DNA of 64,000 nt from Chamaelirium japonicum (taxonomy: Eukaryota; Streptophyta; Magnoliopsida; Liliales; Melanthiaceae). Under the pieces are notes generated by a model that saw only the letters and a list, made by a program, of their open reading frames with translations, ran no database searches and was not told where the DNA came from. Of this stretch, positions 12,701-26,788 are shown one piece after another; position 1 is the stretch's first letter, and the number at the start of each line of letters is the position of its first letter. The translations under genes and the position numbers were made by a program. The stretch is taken from the NCBI GenBank assembly GCA_947650365.1, contig CANTAL010000003.1, positions 868,001-932,000 on the forward strand, written 5' to 3'.

Positions 12701-14769
12701 TAATTCATTCGTACGATCCATTCTAATTCATTCGCTCGAATGTATCCATTCTAATTCATTCATACAATCCGTTCTAATTCATTCGCACGATCCATTCTAA
12801 TTCATTCGTATGATCCATTCTAATTCATTCATACGATCCATTCTAATTCATTCGCACAATCCATTCTAATTCATTCGCACGATCCATTCTTATTCATTCA
12901 TACGATCCATTCTAATTCATTCGCACAATCCATTCTAATTCATTCGTACGATCCATTCTAATTCATTTGTATGATCCATTCTAACTCATTCGGTGGATCC
13001 ATTCTAATTCATTCGCCCGATCCATTCTAATTTATTCGTACGATCCATTCTAATTCATCCGTACGATCTATTCTAATTCATTCGCATGATCCATTCTAAT
13101 TCATTCGTACGATCCATTCTAATTCATTCGTACAATCCATTCAAATTCATTCATACGAAGCAATCTAATTCATTCGCACAAATGTATCTATTCTTATTCA
13201 TTCGTACAATGCGTTCTAATCCATTCGTACGATCCATTCTAATCCATTCGTACGATTCATTCTAATTCATTCGCACAAATATAACCATTCTAATTCATTC
13301 ATATGATCCATTCTAATTCATTCGTACGATCCATTCTAATTCATTCGTATGATCCATTCTAATTCATTCGTATGATCCATTCTAATTCATTTGCATGAAT
13401 GTATCCATTCTAATTTATTCGTACGATCCAGTCTAATTCATTCGTACGATCCATTCTAATTCATTCGCATGAATATATCCATTCTAATTCATTCGTATGA
13501 TCATTTCTAATTCTTTCATATGATCCATTCTAATTCATTTGCACGAATGTATCCATTCTAGTTCATTCGTACGCCCCATTCTAATTCATTTGTACGCTCC
13601 ATTCTTATTCATCGCACTAATGTATCCATTCTAATTTATTCGTACGATCCATTCTAATTCATTCGTACAATCCATTCTAATTCATTCGCACTATCCATTC
13701 TAATTCATTCGCACGATCCATTCTAATTCATTCGTACGATCCATTCTAATTCATTCGTACGATCCATTCTAATTTATTCGCACGATCCGTTCTAATTCTT
13801 TCGTACGATCCATTCTAATTCATTCGTACGATCCATTCTAATTCATTCGCTTGAATGTATCCATTCTAATTCATTCGTACGATCCATTCTAATTCGTTCG
13901 TACGATCCATTCTAATTCGTTCGTACGATCCATTCTAATTCTTTCGTACGATCCATTCTAATTCATTCGTAAGATCCATTCTAATTCATTCGTACGATCC
14001 TTTCTAATTCATTCGCACGATCCGTTCTAATTCATTCGCACAATCCATTCTAATTCATTCGCATGAATGTATCCATTCTAATTCATTCGTACGATCCATT
14101 CTAATTCATTCGCACTATCCATTCTAATTCATTCGTATGATCCATTCTAATTCATTCGTATGATCCATTCTAACTAATTCGTATGTACGATCAATTCTAA
14201 TTCATTCGCACGATCCAATCTAATTCATTCATACGATCCATTCTAATTCATTCATACGATCCATTCTAATTCATTCGCACGAATGTATGCATTCTAATTC
14301 ATTCGAATGATCCATTCTAATTCATTCGTACGATCCATTCTAATTTATTCGCACGAATGTATCCATTCTAATTCATTCGTACGATCCATTCTAATTCATT
14401 CGCTCGAATGTTTCCATTCTAATTCATTCGTATGATCTATTCTAATTCATTCACACGATCCATTCAAATTCATTCGTACGATGCAATCTAATTCATTCGC
14501 ACAAATGTATCTATTCTAATTCATTCGCACGATCCTTTCTAATTCATTCATACGATCCATTCTAATTCATTCCCAAGATCCATTCTAATTCATTCGTAAG
14601 ATCCATTCTAATTCATTCGCACAACCTATTCTAATTCATTCGTACGATCAATTCTAATTCATTCGCTCGATCCATTCTAATCCATTCGTACGATCCATTC
14701 TAATTCATTCGTACGATCCATTCTAATTCATTCGTACGATCCATTCTAATTCATTCGCACGAATGTATC

Positions 14770-15988
14770 ATACGAATGAATTAGAATTGATCATGCGAAT
14801 GAATTAAAATGGATCGTACAAATGAATTAGAATGGATCGTGCGAATGAATTATAATGGATCGTACGAACGAATTAGAATGGATCGTACGAACGAATTAGT
14901 ATGGATCGTACGAATGAATTAGAATGGATACAATCGAGCGAATGACTTAGAATGGATCGTACAAATGAATTAGAATGGATCGTACGAATGGATTAAAATG
15001 GATCGAGCAAATGAATTAGAGTTGATCGTACGAATGAATTAGAATAGATTGTGCGAATGAAGTAGAATGGATCTTACGAATGAATTAGAATGGATCTTGG
15101 GAATGAATTAGAATGGATCGTACGAATCAATTAGAATGGATCGTGTGCATGAATTAGAATAGATACATTTATGCGAATGAATTAGATTGCATCGTACGAA
15201 TGAATTTGAAAGGATCGTGTGAATGAAAAATAGATTGTACGAATGAATTAGAATGGAGACATTCGGGCGAATGAATTAGAATGGATCGTACGAATGAATT
15301 AGAATGGATACATTCGTGCGAATGAATTAGAATGGATCGTACGAATGAATTAGAATGGATCATACGAATGAATTAGAATCGATACATTCGTGCGAATGAA
15401 TTAGAATGGATCGTACGAATGAATTAGAATGGATCGTATGAATGAATTAGAATGGATCGTGCGAATGAATTAGAATGGATCGTACGAATGAATTAGAATG
15501 GTTACATTCGTGCGAATGAATTAGAATGGATCGTACGAATGGATTAGAATGGATCATACGAATGAATTAGAATGGATCGTAGAAATGAATTAGAAAGGTT
15601 ACATTTGTGAGAAAGAATTAGAATGGATCGTACGAATGGATTAGAATGGATCATATGAATGAATTAGAATGGATCGTACGAATGAATTAGAATGGATCAT
15701 ACAAATGAATTAGAAAGGTTACATTCGTGAGAATGAATTAGAATGGATCGTACGAATGAATTAGAATGGATCATGCGAATGAATTTGAATGGATCATACG
15801 AATGAATTAGAATGGATCGAACGAATGAATTAGAATGGATACATTTGAGCGAATGAATTAGAATAGATCGTAGGAATGAATTAGAATGGATCATACGAAT
15901 GAATTAGAATGGATCATGCGAATGAATTAGAATGGATTGTACGAATGAATTAGAATGGATACATTCGAGCGAATGAATTAGAATAGAT
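14770..15988 (-). repeat. Inverted satellite block, 1.2 kb
   Basis: The first ~110 bp match the starts of the blocks at about 51325, 59593 and 63035, including GAATTAAAATGG. Near 15220-15240 a unit is damaged (GAATGAAAAATAG). Reverse HOR-I lies at 15694-15878. The exit GATTTATTCGTACG is off-core. Confidence 0.9.
15694..15878 (-). repeat. HOR-I word, reverse
   Basis: Complete reverse order, from CATACAAATG through GAGCGAATG to GATCGTAGGAATG. Confidence 0.87.
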
Positions 15989-16149
15989 TTATTCGTACGA
16001 TCCATTCTAATTTATTCATACGATCCATTCTAATTCATTCGCACGATCCATTCTAATTCATTCGTACGATCCATTCAAATTCATTCGTATGATCAATTCT
16101 AATTCATTCGCATGATCCATTCTAATTCATTCGTATGATCCAATCTAAT
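15989..16149 (+). repeat. Forward island of about seven units
   Basis: Seven forward units, including GTATGATCAATTC. It ends in CTAATAAGAATGG, an off-core switch. Confidence 0.85.
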
Positions 16150-16722
16150 AAGAATGGATCGTACGAATGGATTATGTGAATGAATTAGAATGGATCGTAT
16201 GAATAAATTAGAATGGATCGTACGAATGAATTAAAATGGATACATTTGTGCGAATTAGAATTGATCGTACGAATGGATTAGAATTAGATCGTACGAATGA
16301 ATTAGAATAAATCGTATGAATGAATTAGAATGGATCGTGCGAATGAATTAGAATGGATCGTGCGAATGAATTAAAATGGATCGTGCGAACGGATTAGAAT
16401 GGATCGTACGAACGGATTAGAATGGATCGTACGAACGGATTAGAATGGATCATACAAATGGATTATAATGGATCGTGCGAATTAATTACAATGGATCGTG
16501 TGAATGAATTAGAATGGATCATGCGAATGAATTAGAATGGATCGTACGAATGAATTAGAATGGATCGTACGAAGGAATAAGAATGGATCGTACGAATGAA
16601 TTAGAATGGATACATTCGAGCGAATGAATTGGAATAAATCATAGGAATGAATTAGAATGGATCATACGAATGAATTAGAATGGATCGTGCGAATGAATTA
16701 GAATGGATCGTGCGAATAAATT
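16150..16722 (-). repeat. Inverted satellite block
   Basis: A damaged unit at about 16165-16180 (GGATTATGTG) lies near the start, and a run of GAACGGATTAG tails lies at 16385-16440. It leaves through GAATAAATTAATTCATTCC, a palindrome centred on AATTAATT in the tail. Confidence 0.87.
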
Positions 16723-18590
16723 AATTCATTCCTACGATCCATTTTAATTCATTCGCACGAATGTATCCATTCAAATTCATTTGCACGATCCATTCTAATT
16801 CATTCCTATGATTCATTCTAATTCATTCGTATGATCCATTCTAATTTATTCGCTCGAATGTATCCATTCTAATTCATTCGTTCGTTCCATTCTAATTCAT
16901 TCGTACGATCCATTCAAATTCATTCGTATGATCCATTCTAATTCACTCATACGATCCATTCTAATTCATTCTCACAAATGTAACCTTTCTAATTCATTCG
17001 TACGATCCATTCTAATCCATTCGTATGATCCATTCTAATTCATTCGCATGAATGTAACCATTCTAATTCATTCGTACGATCCATTCTAATTCATTCGTAC
17101 GCTCCATTCAAATTCATTCGCATGATCCATTCTAATTCATTCGCACGATCCATTCTAATTCATTCGTCCGATCCATTATAATTCATTCATACGATCCATT
17201 CTAATTCAATCGTATGATCCATTTTAATTTATTCGCACGAATGTATCCATTCTAATTCATTCGTACAATCCATTCTAATTCATTCGCACGATCCATTCTA
17301 ATTCATTCGTATGATCCATTTTAATTCATTCCTATGATCCATTCTTATTCATTCGTACGATCCGTTCAAATTCATTCGCATGATCCATTCTAATTCATTC
17401 ACAACATCCATTCTAATTCATTCGCATGATCCATTCTAATTCATTCGTATGATCCATTCTAATTCATTCGTACGATCCATTCTTACTTATTCGTACGATC
17501 CATTCAAATTCATTCGCATGATCCATTCTAATTCATTCGTACGATCCTTTATAATTCATTCATACGATCTATTCTAATTCATTCGCACGAATGTATCCAT
17601 TCTAATTCATTCGTACCATCCATTCTAATTCGTTCATACGATCCATTCTAATTCGTTCGTACGATCCATTCTAATTAATTCGTACAATCTATTCTAATTC
17701 ATTCATACGATTCATTCTAATTCATTCGCACGATCCATTCTAATTCATTCGTACGATCCATTCTAATTCATTCGCACGAATGTATCCATTCTAATGCATT
17801 CGTATGATTCATTCTAATTCATTCTCACGATACATTCTAATTCATTCGTACGTCGTACGATCCATTCTAATTCATTCTCACGAATGTAACCTTTCTAATT
17901 CATTTGTATGATCCATTCTAATACATTCGTACGATCCATTCTAATCCATTCGTACGATCCATTCTAATCCATTCGTACGATCCATTCTAATTCATTCCTA
18001 TGTATCCATTCTAATTCATTCATACGATCCATTCTAATTCTTTCATACAATCCATTCTAATTCATTCGCATGATCCATTCTAATTCATTCGTATGATCCA
18101 TTCTAATTCATTCCTACGATCTATTCTAATTCATTCGCTCGAATGTATCTATTCTAATTCATTCGTACGATCCATTCTAATTCATTCGTATGATCCATTC
18201 TAATTTATTCGTTAAAATATATCCATTCTAATTCATTCGTATGATCCATTCTAATTCATTCGTACGATCCATTCTAATTCATTCGCACGAATGTATCCAT
18301 TCTAATTCATTCGTTCGATCCATTCTAATTCATTCGTACGATCCATTCAAATTCATTCGCATGATCCATTCTAATTTATTCGTACGATCCATTCTAATTC
18401 ATTCATACGATCCATTCTAATTCTTTCGTACGATCCATTCTAATTCATTCGCATGATCTATTCTAATTCATTCGTACAATCCATTCTAATTCATTCGTAC
18501 GATCCATTCTAATTCATTCGTACTATCCATTCTAATTCATTCGTACGATCCATTCTAATTCATTCGCATGATCCATTCTAATATATTCAT
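16723..18590 (+). repeat. Forward satellite block, 1.9 kb
   Basis: Carries a divergent HOR-I at 16833-17000 and the segment 17470-17960 that is duplicated at 35.0 kb, including the fused head CGTACGTCGTACG at 17847. It ends at CTAATATATTCATGCG. Confidence 0.9.
17470..17960 (+). repeat. Duplication offset by 17.55 kb, copy 1
   Basis: Shares with 35015-35480 an ordered set of rare forms: CTTTATAATTC/CATTATAATTC, CTAATGCATTCG and the fused head CGTACGTCGTACG at 17847. Confidence 0.82.
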
Positions 18591-19228
18591 GCGAATGAAT
18601 TTGAATGGATCGTACGAATGGATTAGAATGGATCGTACGAATGAATTACAATGGATCGTACAAATGAATTAGAAAGGTTATATTTGTACAAATGAATTAG
18701 CATGGATCGTACGAATGAATTAGAATGGATCATACAAATGAATTAGAATAGATACATTCGTGCGAATGAATTAGAATGGATCATAGGAATGAATTAGAAT
18801 GGATCATACGAATGAATTAGAATGGTTACATTCGTGCGAATGAATTAGAATGGATCGTACGAATGGATTAGAATGGATCGTACGAATGGATTAGAATAGA
18901 TCGTACGAATGAATTAGAATAGATCGTAGGAATAAATTAGAATGGATCATACGAATGAATTAGAATGGATCGTGCGAATGAATTAGAATGGATTGTATGA
19001 AAGAATTAGAATGGATCGTACGAATGAATTAGAATAGATACATAGGAATGAATTAGAATGGCTCGTACAAATGAATTAGAATGGATCGTACGAATGGATT
19101 AGAATGGATCGTGCGAATGAATTAGAATGGATCGTACGAATGAATTAGAATGGATAGTGCGAATGAATTAGAATGAATCGTACGAATGCATTAGAATGGA
19201 TCGTACGAATGAATTAGAATGAATCGTA
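18591..19228 (-). repeat. Inverted satellite block
   Basis: Rich in GGTTACATTCGTGCG and GGATTAG forms. The last 90 bp carry HOR-II bases (GAATGCATTAG), then the core palindrome GAATCGTACGATCC. Confidence 0.88.
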
Positions 19229-19817
19229 CGATCCATTCTAATTCATTAGTCCGATCCATTCTAATTCATTCGCACGAATGTATCCATTCTAATTCATTCG
19301 TACAATCCATTCTAATTCATTCGCACGATACATTCTAATTCATTCGTATGATCCATTCTAATTCATTCCTACGATGTATTCTAATTCATTCGCTCGAATG
19401 TATCCATTCTAATCCATTCGTACGATCCATTCTAATCCATTCGTACGATCTATTCTAATTCATTCGTACGATCCATTCTAATTCATTCGTATGATCCATT
19501 CTAACTCATTCGGTGGATCCATTCTAATTCATTCGTACGATCCATTCTAATAAATTCGCATGATCCATTCTAATTTATTCGTACGATCCATTCTAATTCA
19601 TTCGCACGATCCATTCTAATTCATTCGTACGATCCATTATAATTCATTCGCTCGAATGTATCCATTCTAATTCATTCGTACGATCCATTCTAATTCATTC
19701 CTACGATCTATTCTAATTCATTCGTACGATCCATTCTTATTCATTCATATGATCCATTCTAATTCATTCGCACGATCCATTCTAATTCATTCGTATAATC
19801 CGTTCTAATTCATTCGC
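19229..19817 (+). repeat. Forward satellite block
   Basis: Contains the GGTGGATCC head near 19510. It ends at CATTCGCCATACG, where a head was joined imprecisely. Confidence 0.88.
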
Positions 19818-21013
19818 CATACGAATGAATTAGAATCGATCGTGCGAATGAATTAGAATGGATCGTACGAATGAATTAGAATGGATACATTTGTGCGATG
19901 AATAAGAATGGAGCCATTCGAGCGAATGAATTAGAATGGATCATACGAATGAATAAGAATGGATCGTACGAATGAATTAGAATGGATCATACGAATAAAT
20001 TAGAATGGATTGTGCGAATGAATTAGAATGGATCGTATCAATGAATAAGAATGGATCGTACGAATGAACTAGAATGGATCGTGCGAATGAATTAGAATGA
20101 ATCATACAAATGCATTAGAATGGATAGTACGAATAAATTAGAATAGCTCATACGAATGAATTAGCATTGGTCATACGAATAAATTAAAATGGATCATACG
20201 AATGAATTAGAATGGATCGTGCGAATGAATTAGAAAGAATCGTACGAATGCATTAGAATGGATCGTACGAATGAATTAGAATGGATCGTACGAATGAATT
20301 AGAATGGATCGTGCGAATGAATTAGAATGAATCGTATGAATGAATTAGAATGGATCGTACGAATGAATTAGAATGGATACATTTGTACGAATAAATTAGA
20401 ATGGATTGTACAAATGAATTTGAATGGATAGTACGAATGAATTAGAATGGATCATATGAAAGAATTAGAATGGATCGTGCGAATGAATTAGAAAGTTTCG
20501 TACGAATGAATTAGAATGGATATATTCGTGCGAATGAATTAGATTGTAACGTACGAATGAATTTGAATGGATTGTACGAACGTATTAGAATTGACGTACG
20601 AATGAATTAGAATGGATTATGCGAATGAATTAGAATAGATCGTGCGAATGAATTAGAATGGATCATAGGAATGAATTAGAATGGATCGTACGAATAAATT
20701 AGAATGGATCGTGCGAATGAATTAGAATGGATCGTACGAATGAATTAGAATGGATCGTACGAATGAATTAGAATGGATACATTTGTGAGAATGAATTAGA
20801 ATGGATCGTACGAATGGATTAGAATGGATCGTACGAATGGATTAGAATGGATCGTACGAATGGATTAGAATGGATCATACAATTGAATTAGAAAGGTTAC
20901 ATTCGTGAGAATGAATTAGAATGGATCGTACGAATGAATTAGAATAGATCGTAGGAATGAATTAGAATGGATCATACGAATGAATTAGAATGGATCATGC
21001 GAATGAATTAGAC
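19818..21013 (-). repeat. Inverted satellite block, 1.2 kb
   Basis: Holds the marker TTTGTGCGATGAATAAG at about 19889-19905 (also at 42949 and 61329) and a reverse HOR-II at 19995-20140. The exit is AGACGAATTTGTTCGTACG, off-core. Confidence 0.88.
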
Positions 21014-22952
21014 GAATTTGTTCGTACGATCCATTCTAATTCATTCGTACGATCCATTCTAATCCATTCATACAATCCATTCTAATTCATTCGCATGATC
21101 CATTCTAATTCATTCGCATGATCCATTCTAATCCATTCGTACGATCCATTCTAATTCATTTGTACGATCCATTCTAATTCATTCTCACAAATGTATCCAT
21201 TCTAATTCATTCGTACGATCCATTCTAATTCATTCGTACGATCCATTCTAATTCATTCGCACGATCCATTCTAATTTATTCGTACGATCCATTCTAATCC
21301 ATTCATACAATCCATTCAGATTCATTCACACAAATGTATCCATTCTAATTCATTCGTACGATCCATTCTAATTCATTCGTATGATCCATCAAATTCATTC
21401 GTATGATCCATTCTAGTTTATTCGTACGATCCATTCTAATTCATTCGCACGATCCATTCTAATTTATTTGTACGATCCATTCTAATTCATTCATACAATC
21501 CATTCTAATTCATTTGTACGATCCATTCTAATTCATTCCTACGATCCATTCTAATTCATTCGCACGAATGTATCCATTCTAATTCATTTGCACGATCCAT
21601 TCTAATTCATTCCTATGATCCATTCTAATTCATTCGTACGATCCATTCCAATTCATTCGCTTGAATGTATCCATTCTAATTCATTCGTACGATCCATTCT
21701 AATTCGTTCGTACGATCCATTCTAATTCGTTCGTACGATCCATTCTAGTTCGTTCGTACGATCCATTCTAATTCATTCGTATGATCCATTCTAATTCATT
21801 CCTACGATCTATTCTAATTCATTCGCTCGAATGTATCCATTCTAATTCATTCGTTCGATCCATTCTAATTCATTCGTACGATCCATTCAAACTCATTCGC
21901 ATGATCCATTCTAATTCATTCGTATGATCCATTCTAATTCATTCGCACGAATGTAACCATTCTAATTCATTCGTACGATTCGTTCTAATTCATTCGTATG
22001 AGCTATTCTAATTCATTCGTACGATCCATTCTAATTCATTCGGACAATCCATTGTAATTCATTCATACAATCCATTCAGATTCATTCGCACAAATGTATC
22101 CATTCAAATTCATTCGTACGATCCATTCTAGTTAATTCGCACGATCCATTCTAATTCAGTCGTATGAATGTATCCATTTTAATTCATTCGTACGATCCAT
22201 TCTAATTCATCCGTATGATCTAATTCGTTCGTACGATCCATTCTAATTCATTCCTACGATCGATTCTAATTCATTCGCATGATCCATTCTAATTCATTCG
22301 TATGATCCATTCTAATTCATTCGTATGATCCATTCTAATTTATTCGTTCAAATGTATCCATTTTAATTTATTCGTACGATCCATTCTAATTCATTCATAC
22401 GATCCATTCTAATTCATTCGTTTGATCCATTCTAATTCATTTGTACATCCATTCTAATTCATTCGCACAAATGTATCCATTTTAATTCATTCGTACGATC
22501 CATTCTAATTTATTCATACGATCCATTCTAATTCATTCGCACGATCCATTCTAATTCAATCGTACGATCCATTCTAATTCATTCGCATGAATATATCTAT
22601 TCTAATTCATTTGTACGATTCATTCTAATTCATTCGTACGATCCATTCTAAACCATTCGTACGATCCATTCTAATCCATTCGTACGATCCATTCTAATTC
22701 ATTCGCACGAATGTAACCATTCTAATTCATTCGAACGATCCTTTCTAATTCATTCGTCCGAACCATTCTAATTCATTCGCACAAATGTATCCATTCTAAT
22801 TCATTCGTACGATCCATTCTAATTCATTCGTATGATCCATTCTAATTCATTCGTACGATCCATTCTAATTCATTCGTAAGATCCATTCTAATTCATTCGT
22901 ATGATCCATTCTAATTCATTCGCACGAATGTATCCATTCTAGTTTATTCGTA
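21014..22952 (+). repeat. Forward satellite block, 1.9 kb
   Basis: Has part of HOR-I at 21797-21915 and a full HOR-IV at 22040-22240. A unit near 21388 lost TTC (CCATCAAATTC). It ends at GTTTATTCGTACGAATG, a core palindrome. Confidence 0.9.
22040..22240 (+). repeat. HOR-IV word (about nine units)
   Basis: Order: CATACAATCC with tail ATTCAGATTC, 28-mer CGCACAAATGTATCC with tail ATTCAAA, CGTACGATCC, CGCACGATCC, 28-mer GTCGTATGAATGTATCC, CGTACGATCC, then an 18-bp unit GATCTAATTC. Also at 24715-24915 (offset 2678), 37060-37260 and partly 39330-39430. Confidence 0.85.
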
Positions 22953-23720
22953 CGAATGAATTAGAATGGATCTTACGAATGAATTACAATGGATCGTACG
23001 AATGAATTAGAATGGATCTTACGAATGAATTAGAATGGATCATACGAATGAATTAGAATGGATCATACGAATGAATTAGAATGGATACATTCGTGCGAAT
23101 GAATTAGAATGGATTGGACGAATGGATTAGAATGGATCGTACGAATGAATTAGAATAGATCATATGAATGAATTAGAATGGATACATTTGTACGAATAAA
23201 TTAGAATAGATACAATTGTGCGAATGAATTAGATTGCATCGTACGAATGAATTAGAATGGATCATAGGAATGAATTAGAATGGATCGTGCAAATGAATTA
23301 GAATGGATACATTCGTGCGAATGAATTAGAATGGATCATAGGAATGAATTAGAATGAATCGTACGAATGAATTAGAATGGTTACATTCGTGCGAATGGAT
23401 TAGAATGGATCGTACGAATGGATTAGAATGGATCGTACGAATGGATTAGAATGGATCGTACGAATGAATTAGAATGGATCATACAAATGAATTAGATAGG
23501 TTACATTCGTGAGAATGAATTAGAATGGATCGTACGAATGAATTAGAATGGATCATGCGAATGAATTTGAATGGATCGTACGAATGAATTAGAATGGATC
23601 GAACGAATGAATTAGAGGAATGAATTAGAATGGATCGTACGAATGAATTAGAATGGTTACATTCGTGCGAACGAATTAGAATGGTTACATTCGTGCGAAT
23701 GAATTAGAATGGTTACATTC
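22953..23720 (-). repeat. Inverted satellite block
   Basis: Reverse HOR-I at 23483-23615 is truncated: GAATTAGAGGAATG skips the GAGCG 28-mer. Three successive GGTTACATTC units close the block, then ATTCATTCTAATTC turns it forward. Confidence 0.88.
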
Positions 23721-25152
23721 ATTCTAATTCATTCGTACGATCCATTCTAATTCATTCTCACACGATCCATTCTAATTCATTCATATAATCCATTCTAATT
23801 CATTCTTACGATCTATTCTAATTCATTCGTATGATCCATTCTAATTCATTCGTTCGATCCATTCTAATTCATTCGCACGAATATATCCATTCTAATTCAT
23901 TCGTACGATCCATTCTAATTCGTTCATACGATCCATTCTAATTCGTTCGTACGATCCATTCTAATTCATTCCTATGATCCATTCTTATTCGTTCGTACGA
24001 TCCATTCTAATTCATTCGCTCGAATGTATCCATTCTAATTCATTCGTACGATCCATTCTAATTCATTCGTACGATCCATTCTAATTCATTCTCACGAATG
24101 TAACCTTTCTAATTCATTTGTACGAACCATTCTAATCCATTCGTACGATCCATTCTAATCCATTCGTACGATCCATTCTAATTCATTCGTACGATCCATT
24201 CTAATTCATTCTCACAAATGTAACCTTTCTAATTCATTCGTACGATCCATTCTAATCCATTCGTACGATCCATTCTAATCCATTCGTACGATCCATTCTA
24301 ATTCATTCACATGAATGTAACCATTCTAATTCATTCGTACGATCCATTCTAATTCATTCCTACGATCCATTCTAATTCATTCGCACGAATGTATCCATTC
24401 TAATTCATTTGCACGATCCATTCTAATTCATTCCTATGATCCATTCTAATTCACTCGTGCGATCCATTCTAATTCATTCGCTCGAATATATCCATTCTAA
24501 TTCATTCGTACGATCCATTCTAATTCGTTCATATGATCCATTCTAATTCGTTCGTACAATCCATTCTAATTCATTCGTACGATCCATTCTAATCCATTCT
24601 TACGATCTATTCTAATTCATTCACACGAATGTAACCATTCTAATTCATTCGTACGATTCATTCTAATCCATTCGTATGAGCTATTCTAATTCATTCGTAC
24701 GATCCATTCTAATTCATTCGTACGATCCAATGTAATTTATTCATACAATCCATTCCGATTTATTCGCACAAATGTATCCATTCAAATTCATTCGTACGAT
24801 CCATTCTAATTATTTCGCACGATCCATTCTAATTCAGTCGTATGAATGTATCCATTTTAATTCATTCGTACGATCCATTCTAATTCATTCGTACGATCTA
24901 ATTCATTCGTACGATCCATTCTAATTCATTCGTACGATCCATTCTAATTCATTCGCACGATCCATTCTAATTCATTCATACGATCCATTCTAATTCATTC
25001 GTTTGATCCATTCTAATTTATTCGTTCAAATATATCCATTCTAATTCATTCGTACGATCCATTCTAATTCATTTGCACGATCCATTCTAATTCAATCGCA
25101 CGAATGTATCCATTCTAATTCATTTGTACAATCCATTCTGATTCATTCGTAC
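23721..25152 (+). repeat. Forward satellite block
   Basis: Contains HOR-IV at 24715-24915 and the first third of the 763-bp duplication (from 24941). It ends at CATTCGTACAAATGAATTAG. Confidence 0.9.
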
Positions 25153-25703
25153 AAATGAATTAGAATGAATTAGAACGGATCGAACAAATGAATAAGAATG
25201 GATACATTCGAGCGAATGAATTAGAATAGATCGTAGGAATGAATTAGAATGGATCATATGAATGAATTAGAATGGATCGTGCGAATGAATTAGAATGGAT
25301 TGTACGAATGAATTAGAATGGATACATTCGTGCGAATGAATTAGAATGGATCGTATGATCCATTCTAATCCATTCTAATTCATTTGTATGATCCATTCTA
25401 ATTCATTCCTACGATCCATTCATATCCATTCGTACGATCCATTCTAATCCATTCGTACGATCCATTCTAATCCATTCGTACGATCCATTCTAATTCATTC
25501 GTACAATCCATTCTAATTCATTCTCACAAATGTAACCTTTCTAATTCATTTGTACGATCCATTCTAATCCATTCGTACGATCCATTCTAATCCATTCGTA
25601 CGATCCATTCTAATCCATTCGTACGATTCATTCTGATTCATTCGCACGAATGTAACAATTCTAATTCATTTGTACGGTCCATTCTAATTCATTCCTATGA
25701 TCT
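24941..25703 (+). repeat. 763-bp tandem duplication, copy 1
   Basis: Contains a small inverted block and is followed directly by copy 2. One clear difference is GTTTGATCC (about 25000) against GTATGATCC in copy 2. Confidence 0.93.
25153..25356 (-). repeat. Inverted block inside 763-bp duplication, copy 1
   Basis: GAATTAGAATGAATTAG at the entry and GGATCGTATGATCC at the exit are reproduced exactly 763 bp downstream, so this inversion predates the duplication. Confidence 0.92.
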
Positions 25704-25915
25704 ATTCTAATTCATTCGCACGATCCATTCTAATTCATTCATACGATCCATTCTAATTCATTCGTATGATCCATTCTAATTTATTCGTTCAAATATATCC
25801 ATTCTAATTCATTCGTACGATCCATTCTAATTCATTTGCACGATCCATTCTAATTCAATCGCACGAATGTATCCATTCTAATTCATTTGTACAATCCATT
25901 CTGATTCATTCGTAC
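25357..25915 (+). repeat. Forward block spanning the 763-bp duplication joint
   Basis: Runs through the copy 1/copy 2 joint near 25703. It includes the unusual CATTCATATCCATTCG tail at about 25419-25434 (again at 26182-26197). Confidence 0.9.
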
Positions 25916-26480
25916 AAATGAATTAGAATGAATTAGAACGGATCGAACAAATGAATAAGAATGGATACATTCGAGCGAATGAATTAGAATAGATCGTAGG
26001 AATGAATTAGAATGGATCATATGAATGAATTAGAATGGATCGTGCGAATGAATTAGAATGGATTGTACGAATGAATTAGAATGGATACATTCGTGCGAAT
26101 GAATTAGAATGGATCGTATGATCCATTCTAATCCATTCTAATTCATTTGTATGATCCATTCTAATTCATTCCTACGATCCATTCATATCCATTCGTACGA
26201 TCCATTCTAATCCATTCATACGATCCATTCTAATCCATTCGTACGATCCATTCTAATTCATTCGTACAATCCATTCTAATTCATTCTCACAAATGTAACC
26301 TTTCTAATTCATTTGTACGATCCATTCTAATCCATTCGTACGATCCATTCTAATCCATTCGTACGATCCATTCTAATCCATTCGTACGATTCATTCTGAT
26401 TCATTCGCACGAATGTAACAATTCTAATTCATTTGTACGGTCCATTCTAATTCATTCCTATGATCTATTCTAATTCATTC
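25704..26480 (+). repeat. 763-bp tandem duplication, copy 2
   Basis: The offset is 763 at all three checked points. One more difference: CATACGATCC near 26219 against CGTACGATCC. The copies diverge at about 26480. Confidence 0.93.
25916..26119 (-). repeat. Inverted block inside 763-bp duplication, copy 2
   Basis: Second copy of the block at 25153-25356. I saw no difference between the two. Confidence 0.92.
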
Positions 26481-26788
26481 ATACGATCCATTCTTATTCA
26501 TTCATACGATCCATTCTAATTCCCATGATCCATTCTAATTCATTCGTACAATCCGTTCTAATTCATTCGCACAATCCATTTTAATTTATTCGCACGAATG
26601 TATCGATTCTAATTTATTCATACGATCCAGTCTAATTCATTCGTACGATCCATTCTAATTCATTCGCACGAATATATCCATTCTAATTCATTCGTATGAT
26701 CCATTCTAATTCATTCATACGATCCATTCTAATTCGTTCGTACGATCCATTCTAATTCATTCGTACGATCCATTCTAATTCATTCATA
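26120..26788 (+). repeat. Forward satellite block
   Basis: The end of duplication copy 2 runs to about 26480. A truncated unit follows near 26515-26525 (CTAATTCCCATGATCC). It exits at CATTCATACAAATG. Confidence 0.88.

Larger units (their letters stand above)
8570..14769 (+). repeat. Longest forward block, 6.2 kb
   Basis: The longest stretch without an inversion. It holds HOR-III words at 8877-8950, 12113-12182 and 13155-13222, a HOR-II word at 11524-11640, adjacent 18- and 13-bp units at 9758-9788, and an 18-bp unit at 10665-10682. A scar at 9335-9362 (ATGAATTGTACGATCTCG) may be an old micro-inversion. It exits through GAATGTATCATACGAATG, a junction reused elsewhere. Confidence 0.92.
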
